Below, piece after piece: positions 60,313 to 64,000 of a stretch of 64,000 nucleotides of DNA. This DNA is from MFD09286-c1 sp963701015 (lineage in GTDB: Bacteria > Bacteroidota > Bacteroidia > Bacteroidales > DTGW01). The DNA lies in NCBI GenBank assembly GCA_963701015.1, contig OY969556.1, forward strand, positions 1,178,001 to 1,242,000. Reading direction: 5' to 3'. Position 1 is the first letter of the stretch. Every line of letters starts with the position of its first letter. A program made the translations under genes and the position numbers. Under the pieces are notes generated by a model, which did no database searches, was not told the DNA's origin, and was given only the letters and a program-made list of their open reading frames with translations.

Positions 60313-63088
60313 ATGGAAAAAAATGTTGCATGTAAATTTTTTAAATCAAATACATTGAAAGTTTTCGTATTAACTATATATTTTGCATTGTCTGCAAACA
60401 TTTTTTTGTTGGCCCAAATAAATTTAAGTAATGATAATAATTCTATCAGGCAGCATATTTCCATCGATAATGATTGGCGTTTTTTTATATATGATTCTGC
60501 AAAAAATGCAGATAGTTTGATATATGATGTACGTCCACTGATAAATGAAAATAATGAATATAAAATTGCAGATGCAAAACCAACCGATGCTGTTAAAATT
60601 GAATCGAATAGGGAAGTACTTAAACCATGGATTTTACCTACCGGGAATAGTTTTATCAATGATACTTTGAAACAACATATAAGACCTGAAGGAAACCCAG
60701 GAAGTAATTTTAAGTTTGTAAAAAGCAGTTTTGATGATAGTTCATGGGAAAAAGTGAATTTACCTCATGATTGGGCAATTAAAGCTGCCGTTCCAAAAAG
60801 GTTGGAATACCGAAGTAGGAGGAGGTATGGGACGTTTACCCAGTAATGGAGTTGCATGGTATCGTAAAAAGATTGATATTCCGGCTTCAGATGCAGGCAA
60901 ATCAATTTTTCTGGATATTGATGGTGCTATGTCTTACGCGATGGTCTGGCTTAACGGCAATTTGGTGGGAGGTTGGCCATATGGTTATGCCTCATGGCGA
61001 GTCGATCTCACTCCTTTTGTAAAACCTGGCGGAATAAATCAACTAGCCATCCGGTTAGATAATCCGAATAATTCGTCGCGCTGGTATCCTGGTGGTGGCT
61101 TATATCGCAATGTTTGGCTGATAAAAACAAATCTCATCCATGTTGGCCAATGGGGAACGCATATTACCACAAAAAATGTTTCCAATTCATCTGCAGCCAT
61201 TAATCTTGCAATTACTATCAACAATAATTCCAAAACCGATGCCAATATTGAAGTAACAAACAGTATTTTTACATTAGGTGTTAATGGGAACCTTTTAGGA
61301 AATGCTGTTGCCAAATTTCCGAAATTGAATTTAAAGGTATTGGCAGGCAAAAATGCTAATGTTGAGGATTCCATTATATTTAAAAACCCAAAATTATGGG
61401 GGCCGCCACCTACACAACAGCCCAATCTTTATATGGTTGTAACAACCTTAATACAGAATGGCAAAACTATTGATGAATATCAAACAAGATTTGGGATACG
61501 TTCGATAGAATTTAACCCTGATAAAGGATTGTTTGTTAATGGCGAACATGTCCAAATTAAAGGTGTTAACCAACATCATGATTTAGGTGCTTTTGGAGCA
61601 GCATTTAATAAACGTGCTGCAGAAAGGCAATTGGAAATATTACATGAAATGGGTTGCAATGCCATTCGAATGTCGCATAATCTACCTGCACCTGAATTAC
61701 TTGAATTAACTGACAAAATGGGATTTCTGGTTTTAGATGAAATATTTGATTCGTGGGAACTAAAGAAAACACCTCTCGATTTCCATCTTATATTTTCAGA
61801 TTGGAGTGAACCTGATTTACGAGCTTTTATTCGTCGCGACAGGAATTGCCCATCGGTTATTATCTGGAGCTTTGGTAATGAAGTAGGGGAACAATATACT
61901 GGTAAAGATGGCGCTGCTGTTGCAAAACGACTTTATACTATTATTAAAGAGGAAGATACTACACGTCCAACAACCACTGCAATGAATTATGCTAAACCTG
62001 ATATGGAATTACCGAAAATTCCTGATGTAATTGGATTGAATTATCAGGGCGAAGGAATACGTCAGGCACCTGAATTTGATGGAACTGATAGAATCAGAAC
62101 TGCACCGCAATATGATGCATTTCATGCGCAATTTCCAAATAAAGTAATACTTAGTACTGAAACTGCATCAGCATTTAGCAGCCGTGGTGTTTATCTTTTT
62201 CCGGTAACAAATGATATAAGTTCGCCCGTGAGAGACGGTCGCGGGGGCGACTCAAAAATATGCCAGGTTAGTTCATATGAACTATATGCTGTTGATTTTG
62301 GGGCATCTGCCGATAAAGTATTTAGCTCACTCGACAGGCATCCTTTTGTAGCCGGAGAATTTGTATGGAATGGTTGGGATTATATTGGCGAACCTACACC
62401 ATATTATGAAGCCCGCAGTTCCTATTCAGGAATAATTGATTTGGCAGGATTCAAAAAAGACCGTTTTTATTTATACCAGTCACAGTGGCGGCCATATTTT
62501 CCAATGGCACATATTCTGCCTCACTGGAATTGGCCGGATAGAATTGGAAAGATTACCCCCGTACATGTTTTTACTTCCGGTGATGAAGCTGAATTATTTC
62601 TTAACGGAAAATCGCTTGGCAAAAAGAAAAAAGGTCAATTTGAATACCGGTTAAGGTGGGACAGCGTGAAATATGAACCAGGAGAACTTAAGGTTATTGC
62701 CTACAAGAACGGGAAAAATTGGGCTGAAGATATTGTAAACACTACGGGAATTCCGTCAAAACTTGTTGCTATAGCCGATAGTAATGAAATTATAGCCGAT
62801 GGTAAAGACCTGGCATTTATTACTGTTAAAATTGCCGATAAAGATGGTCAAATGGTGCCACTTTCTGATAACCTGATTCAATTTAGTATTGAAGGCCCAG
62901 GTGAAATTGTGGCTACCGATAATGGCGATCCTACTAATATGGTTTCTTTTTCATCTAAAGAACGTAAAGCATTCAATGGACTTTGCCTGGTGATAGTGCG
63001 TTCAATTGCGGGTAAATCCGGAATAATTCACGTAAAAATACAATCTGACGGACTTGTTAAAACCAATATAGATATTAAGAGTAAATAA
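60313..63088 (+). pseudogene. Family 2 glycoside hydrolase (beta-galactosidase-like), split by one frameshift
   Basis: Frame 1 covers 60313-60846, frame 2 continues to 63088; one base restored in the A run at about 60795-60799 joins them (WAIKAAVPK to GWNTEVGGGMGRLPSNGVAWYRK) into about 924 codons. The parts are a signal peptide (1-33), sugar-binding domain (FDDSSWEKVNLPHDW), Ig-like domain, TIM barrel with acid/base E in WSFGNEVGEQ and nucleophile E in ILSTETASAF, then a DUF4982-like part (AELFLNGKSLGKKKKGQFEY) and a C-terminal Ig-like domain (LVAIADSNEIIADGKDLAFI). It should hydrolyse beta-galactosides or a related glycan in the periplasm. If the frameshift is real, the sugar-binding domain is cut off. 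Confidence 0.87.
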
Positions 63089-63456
63089 TAATTGAAACAA
63101 GTCAATGAACTTTAGTAAGGATCATTCTCCTTTGAGTTCAGTTTGCAAACTTTAATGGACTCTACCTAATTTTTGAATCTTATAATTATAAATACTGTAT
63201 AGCTTATTAATTGTAACATTTAATAAATAAGCTAATTTTTTTTGCCCAATAACTCTATAATACAAAATTTCTGTATTTTAATATGCTACATATAAATGTA
63301 TGTATTAATTTTATAATTTGAATGTTCTTCATTTTCAGTAGTTTTTATATATTAAAAAATGATAAATATCATAGTTAGATATATAATTAATATCTAAAAT
63401 AATCACTACTTTTCCACCAATAAATCGTATAAGACTAAAAGAAAGGTTGGTGGGTC

Positions 63457-64000
63457 ATGAGAAAGATTATATTTATAGCAGTAATCCTGCAATTTTCAGT
63501 TTATTTAATTGGACAAGAAAAATGGCAAATTGATAATGCCAATTCAAATGTAACATTCACAATTCAATGGATGCAAAATTCATTCAGAACTGGGGAATTC
63601 AAAATATTCTCGGGTGATATAGTTACATCTCAGAAGGAATCTATTGAAGGAGCAAGTATTGATTTTAAAATGCAAACTTCAAGCATTGATTTAATAGCAT
63701 CATCGTTAATGAATTTGGTACAAACCGAAGACTACTTAGATGGTCGTAATTATCCTTTAATTGAATTTAAAAGTACGTCCATAAAACATAAGCGTAAAAA
63801 TTTATTTGAAGTGAATGGGAATCTTATAATTAAAGGTGTTACAAGAGCAGCAGTTTTTATGTTGGAAGACAATGGAATAGTTGATTTTGATGGACAAAAA
63901 TATGGAGCGCTTAAAGTTACTGGTAAATTGAATAAAAACGATTTTAATATTTATGGAGAAGATAAACGATTAGGAGATAATATTGATGTTACTGCTTACT
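63457..64000 (+). CDS. YceI-family lipid-binding protein (3' end outside window)
   Basis: 181 codons from the ATG at 63457, still open at the right edge. The signal peptide is MRKIIFIAVILQFSVYLIG. The lipocalin-like YceI domain shows WQIDNANSNVTFTIQWM, GEFKIFSGDIV, LMNLVQTEDYLDGRNYPLIEFKS and NGNLIIKGVTRAAVF. YceI proteins bind polyisoprenoid-like lipids in a beta-barrel. The upstream gap 63089-63456 is AT-rich and I saw no gene or clear signal in it. Confidence 0.85.
   Translation, partial: MRKIIFIAVILQFSVYLIGQEKWQIDNANSNVTFTIQWMQNSFRTGEFKIFSGDIVTSQKESIEGASIDFKMQTSSIDLIASSLMNLVQTEDYLDGRNYPLIEFKSTSIKHKRKNLFEVNGNLIIKGVTRAAVFMLEDNGIVDFDGQKYGALKVTGKLNKNDFNIYGEDKRLGDNIDVTAY

Noticed and set aside
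60767..63088. An independent glycosidase gene starting at 60767
   Set aside because: The start lies inside the N-terminal sugar-binding domain of the GH2 gene; the break is a one-base loss in an A run.

Overview
The window is AT-rich and reads as a chromosomal segment of a member of the Bacteroidota, probably a free-living relative of the Bacteroidales/Marinilabiliales. The evidence is a SusC/SusD pair under an ECF sigma/FecR control unit, type IX secretion sorting domains (a type A tail, and a type B CHU_C tail next to a PorP/SprF protein), a Bacteroidota-type promoter (TTG-N19-TATCTTTG) before etfB, a fused E1 alpha/beta 2-oxoacid dehydrogenase, and few Shine-Dalgarno sequences.

Layout. 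1-2.3 kb: a CotH-type secreted protein (runs off the left edge) and larE. 2.3-7.6 kb: a repeat jungle built around a REP-associated tyrosine transposase (RAYT) with REP palindromes, an internally deleted copy of the RAYT element, fragments of neighbouring gene 3' ends, and an A/B dimer array of decayed RAYT tails split by an IS1182-family element. 7.7-15.1 kb (minus): sigma factor, FecR, STN-containing SusC, SusD and a FISUMP/T9SS protein, a complete cell-surface signalling and uptake locus. 15.3-19.5 kb (minus): HicBA, an SGNH hydrolase, a TlpA-like thioredoxin protein, a GT2 glycosyltransferase. 19.8-25.3 kb: an OmpR-type two-component system, divergent from a small secreted protein and two secreted proteins made only of GH2-type jelly rolls, then a SemiSWEET; both plus-strand transcripts are preceded by TTACA repeats phased at 10-11 bp. 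25.3-31.0 kb (minus): a SiaABC-like phosphatase/kinase/phosphoprotein module with a response regulator and a hybrid kinase. 31.1-34.7 kb (minus): a three-gene acyl-CoA (propionyl-CoA) carboxylase. 35.2-44.8 kb: an unrecognised two-halved Rossmann-like protein, a receiver protein, the E2 and E1 of a 2-oxoacid dehydrogenase, a flavodoxin, PrfC, a free methionine-R-sulfoxide reductase with an extra C-terminal domain, PepD. 45.2-49.8 kb: a secreted-protein locus ending in PorP/SprF. 50.1-58.3 kb: ornithine aminotransferase, a PAS histidine kinase with its receiver, etfB-etfA-acyl-CoA dehydrogenase. 58.3-60.1 kb: a second copy of the IS1182-family element. 60.3-64 kb: a GH2 glycosidase and a partial YceI protein.

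Themes. Much of the window is signalling (four histidine-kinase/receiver sets, a sigma/anti-sigma pair, the Sia-like switch) and surface carbohydrate handling (SusCD, GH2, jelly-roll proteins, SGNH hydrolase, SemiSWEET). Four otherwise conserved genes (pepD, etfB, acyl-CoA dehydrogenase, GH2) carry single-base indels between 44.7 and 60.8 kb, which may be sequence errors or real decay. The best candidates for something undescribed are the RAYT/REP cluster with captured gene tails, the phased-TTACA two-component regulon of jelly-roll proteins, and the unrecognised protein at 35172-36119 behind a 21-bp direct repeat. No tRNA, rRNA or CRISPR array was seen.
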